A stretch of 55,284 bases of DNA. Source: Perkinsus marinus ATCC 50983. Taxonomy: Eukaryota; Perkinsozoa; Perkinsida; Perkinsidae. The stretch lies in assembly GCF_000006405.1 (NCBI RefSeq), contig NW_003212397.1, forward strand, positions 209,539 through 264,822. The letters are read 5' to 3'. Of the stretch, positions 52,751 through 55,284 are shown in pieces. Within the stretch, counting starts at the first letter, position 1, and every line of letters begins with the position of its first letter. The position numbers and the translations under genes are program-made. The notes beneath the pieces are model-generated. The model saw only the letters and a list, made by a program, of their open reading frames with translations. It made no database searches and was not told where the DNA came from.

Positions 52751-55089
52751 TATGACAACTATAATAGTTGTCATAAAATATATAGATATTATCCGCTATG
52801 ATAGAATACAAATGCATACTGCAAATAATTCGCAGTATGCATTTGTATACTTTAGGTACAGTACGTATCGCTCGAGCAATTATAGTTCTTCACAAGGTCT
52901 ATACAATCCGAGTTTGATGTATATTCGTACGTACATTCACTTACATGATGTGTGTGAGAAATGTACGATACACTTCGAAGTGTTTACTTTCACGGGAGTC
53001 TTCCCGACTCGAGAAGGCCGCGACTTGAAAATCGGGTCGGAATGATCGGACAAAAAACTCGGAATGACCTGTTACTGTATTAGGGTGAATCTAATCGACT
53101 CCGACCGGGCTTTGTCCTAAGTGGATGTTAACCTTGAGTCTTTACCGTTCCTCACAGCTTACTCGACAGACTGAGTGTAGCTAAATGTAAATGTTAATCA
53201 AGTGTAGCTTGATGGCTGCTCGCATCATGCCCATGGGCTCCGCAAGATTCCTTCGGCTGCCGAAGTTCGGCAGGAAGGGGCCGCCACCAGTCGGCTCAAC
53301 TGTTGTACTTTTCAACCCTAATACATTGGGACGCAGCGGTAGGTACGCTCCTGAAGTGTACCGCGTGCATAAGATTTTACGCGGGGTTGTTCCAAGATTA
53401 GTTAATGCCTCGATTCCACCGGACGAGGTCACATCCCATCGGATTAAGGAAACTCACTATCCTAACGTTCGTCCTTGTAATATTCCATCCGGCGGGCATG
53501 TCGAGTAAAGGATGGTCGATTACAGCAGACTATACCATGTTTGCCAGCTCCATTGTATAGCGGCTCCCTTTCGTTGCGCATGCGATCTTGTGCACGCGTA
53601 CGCACGCTCATCAGATCGACCTCGCCAATGGCGAGTCGCCATGGACGGATGACCCGTTTTACGACGATCCAAGTTCTTAGGATGAGGATTCAGTTTATAC
53701 AAGAGATCATGAGACCAAGTAGACCTGCTGCCAGAAAAATTAAGGAATCGGCCTCAGTTGGGAAATTTCAGTTGCTCATCAGTGATCAATTCGCATACGG
53801 TATGTCCCATCAGATACACTATTTTAAACCTCTTTGGAGAAGCTCGTTAGCCAGCCCGTGGCACAAAAATTTCCAATGACGGATGTTCGCGGTCCGCGAA
53901 TCCCGGATCTAACCCCCAAAGGTTACTTTAGTGAGAGGGAAAGGAGGCGGTTTTCGCGAGCCATCTGGCTCGAACGAAAACCGCAATATGAGGTCAATTT
54001 AACCGCACAAGTGTGGAATCCGTTACGAGAATTGTACAACTCAAAGTTCTCGAGAATATTCAGTAACGATGTATCACACTATGTCAATGAAGTATGTTTG
54101 TGTAGCATATTATCGTCCGTATATCACTGCCCATATATTACCACCTCCCCATACATCATTTTCCACATTGCAAACACAATCAGTTTGAACTGAACAACAC
54201 CAATAGAGTTATAACACTTGAGCCATGTATCGAACACAGGCCATCCACAACATTCCGCGCTGGAGCGTTGGAGTCTCCAGCATGAGATACTGTAGATGCT
54301 CTAGGAAAATGGAGCATGTGCAACCAAAGACACCAGTTGAATACAAAAATATGAAATTCATTACACCAGAGCGTGAGTTCGCATATACCATGGAACACGT
54401 CATGCCCATGCATTACTGTACCACTAATAGGCGAAGATCTCAGAACCCGATTCATCGAATCAATCTCCTATCTCCCGTAAAACTGCTCTGACGAAACTTT
54501 TGCGCGCGCCATAAGCACGCATCAACATGTGGATTCGAACATTTCAAGACCAATCTCTGGTCACAGGATTTCAGTTTCAACCATACTTGAGAGGACACCC
54601 ATTAGCGTAGAGATCTATGTGTACACGGATAATCAGCCGATTTCCACGGGCCATTTAAATTTAGCTTTTTCATTTCCAGCCCTATTCAATAGGCAGGTCG
54701 CACCTGCGCGATTGCGTGAAAGGTTTGGGCGCGCTCTCTCAGGGGCCCCCACCCCTGGCGCGCGCTGATGCCATCATGGCATATGTTGAAGCTTTGGGCA
54801 AAGCAGGTGCCCAACACCAAGTAGCTCTCCTTTTGAGTCCAAATGGCATCCCGAGTAGTGTTAGTCAACGGGGGGCTCCCGTTAATCCCACACGCGTGAA
54901 CAGTGTGGCCGACGAGGATGAGAAGTCACCGATTCACGTGTCCAGTGGATGCTCGGCCAAAAACCTAGGAACAGCTCCTCGAGGCGTATCTCAGAAGTAG
55001 GAATTCCCAACGGTTCTCCGTTAAGGAGCGCTTCCTCAAAAACTTTTCATTTTCAAGGAGCGTGAGGAAGTCCTAATTTGGGAATTCCT
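52751..55089. repeat. Palindrome-rich island 3
   Basis: Perfect inverted repeats: 52751-52775 (arms 12, one central base), 52806-52848 (arms 17, loop 9), 52970-52983, 53251-53265 overlapping 53257-53273, 53886-53900, 54768-54782, and 54999-55010 with 55078-55089 (arms 12, far apart). The near-perfect hairpin 53947-53983 (GCGGTTTTCGCGAGCC arm) also lies here. Confidence 0.8.
53191..53508 (+). mobile_element. Possible retroelement integrase C-terminal fossil
   Basis: An open reading with PPPVGSTVVLFNPNTLGRSG and RYAPEVYRVHKILRGVVPR resembles the small SH3-like module at the end of retroelement integrases. No other element parts were recognised next to it, so this is a weak call. It overlaps palindrome island 3. 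Confidence 0.2.
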
Positions 55090-55284
55090 GATTCTGCTCC
55101 GAAGTTAGGAGGCTCCAAATCCGAGCCGTTCCACTTTGACAGCGCCAGCACCGTATGCGCAAGGTTGAATTGTGCCTTACTCCACTGGTTATACTGAAGA
55201 TCGAGGAGCACATCATCACATATAACAAACCTTAGTGTATTGCTGTACTATGCTGTACTACTTGACCTCATGCTGGACCTCTGA

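Overview
The window is nuclear DNA of a compact, intron-rich protist. Genes lie on both strands, and most have many GT-AG introns of 28-130 bp. The next exon very often starts with G or GT (AG|GT junctions). The genes found (LSM12, an SLC25 carrier, CAF1/POP2, ethanolamine-phosphate cytidylyltransferase, ABCA, MORN, a decayed aspartic protease with a VDTGSxRSF site) and the dispersed intronic repeats fit an alveolate of the Perkinsus kind. That placement is inference only; no rRNA, tRNA or spliced leader was seen to settle it.

Layout. 1-4.2 kb: a 19-bp satellite and dispersed repeats, no gene recognised. 4.2-11.6 kb: a small membrane-type protein (-), LSM12 (+), an unknown 288-aa protein (+), a 9-exon mitochondrial carrier (+) and a small ORF (-) ending 4 bp from the carrier. 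12.5-17.2 kb: an aspartic protease pseudogene, part of a USP-like gene (-), a small gene whose intron is built from three tandem repeats (-), and repeat sequence. 17.5-23.3 kb (all -): a CAF1/POP2 protein that has lost its catalytic residues, a small secreted Cys protein, and an 11-exon CTP:phosphoethanolamine cytidylyltransferase with an N-terminal membrane anchor. 23.8-25.0 kb: a DNA-transposon-like element with CTAAGGA subterminal repeats. 25.1-28.0 kb: two tandem, intronless FAD/NAD oxidoreductases (+).

28-36 kb is gene-poor. It holds retroelement fossils, a 100-N assembly gap inside a 45-bp minisatellite, a 1-kb foldback element with ~200-bp inverted ends, a hAT-like MITE and a Cys-rich ORF. 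36.1-42.4 kb is a full-length ABCA transporter (+, about 1786 aa). 42.4-47.1 kb is again gene-poor, with half of the hAT-like MITE and a retroelement-like fossil. 47.1-49.1 kb: three 4-TM genes (-), at least two of them paralogous. 49.2-51.3 kb: a 14-exon MORN-repeat gene (+). 51.3 kb to the end has little recognisable coding sequence.

The most unusual signal is in the three gene-poor islands (about 28.5-34.8, 42.9-46.8 and 52.7-55.1 kb). They are packed with perfect short palindromes, mostly of odd length with a single central base. Many overlap so that one 6-7-mer appears three times in alternating orientation, each separated by one base, making uniform units of about 22-24 nt. This is far above chance and fits no feature class I know from nuclear DNA.

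Exon models were built by hand from splice signals, reading phase and family similarity. Where exon lengths sum to a multiple of three with a conserved reading, confidence is high.
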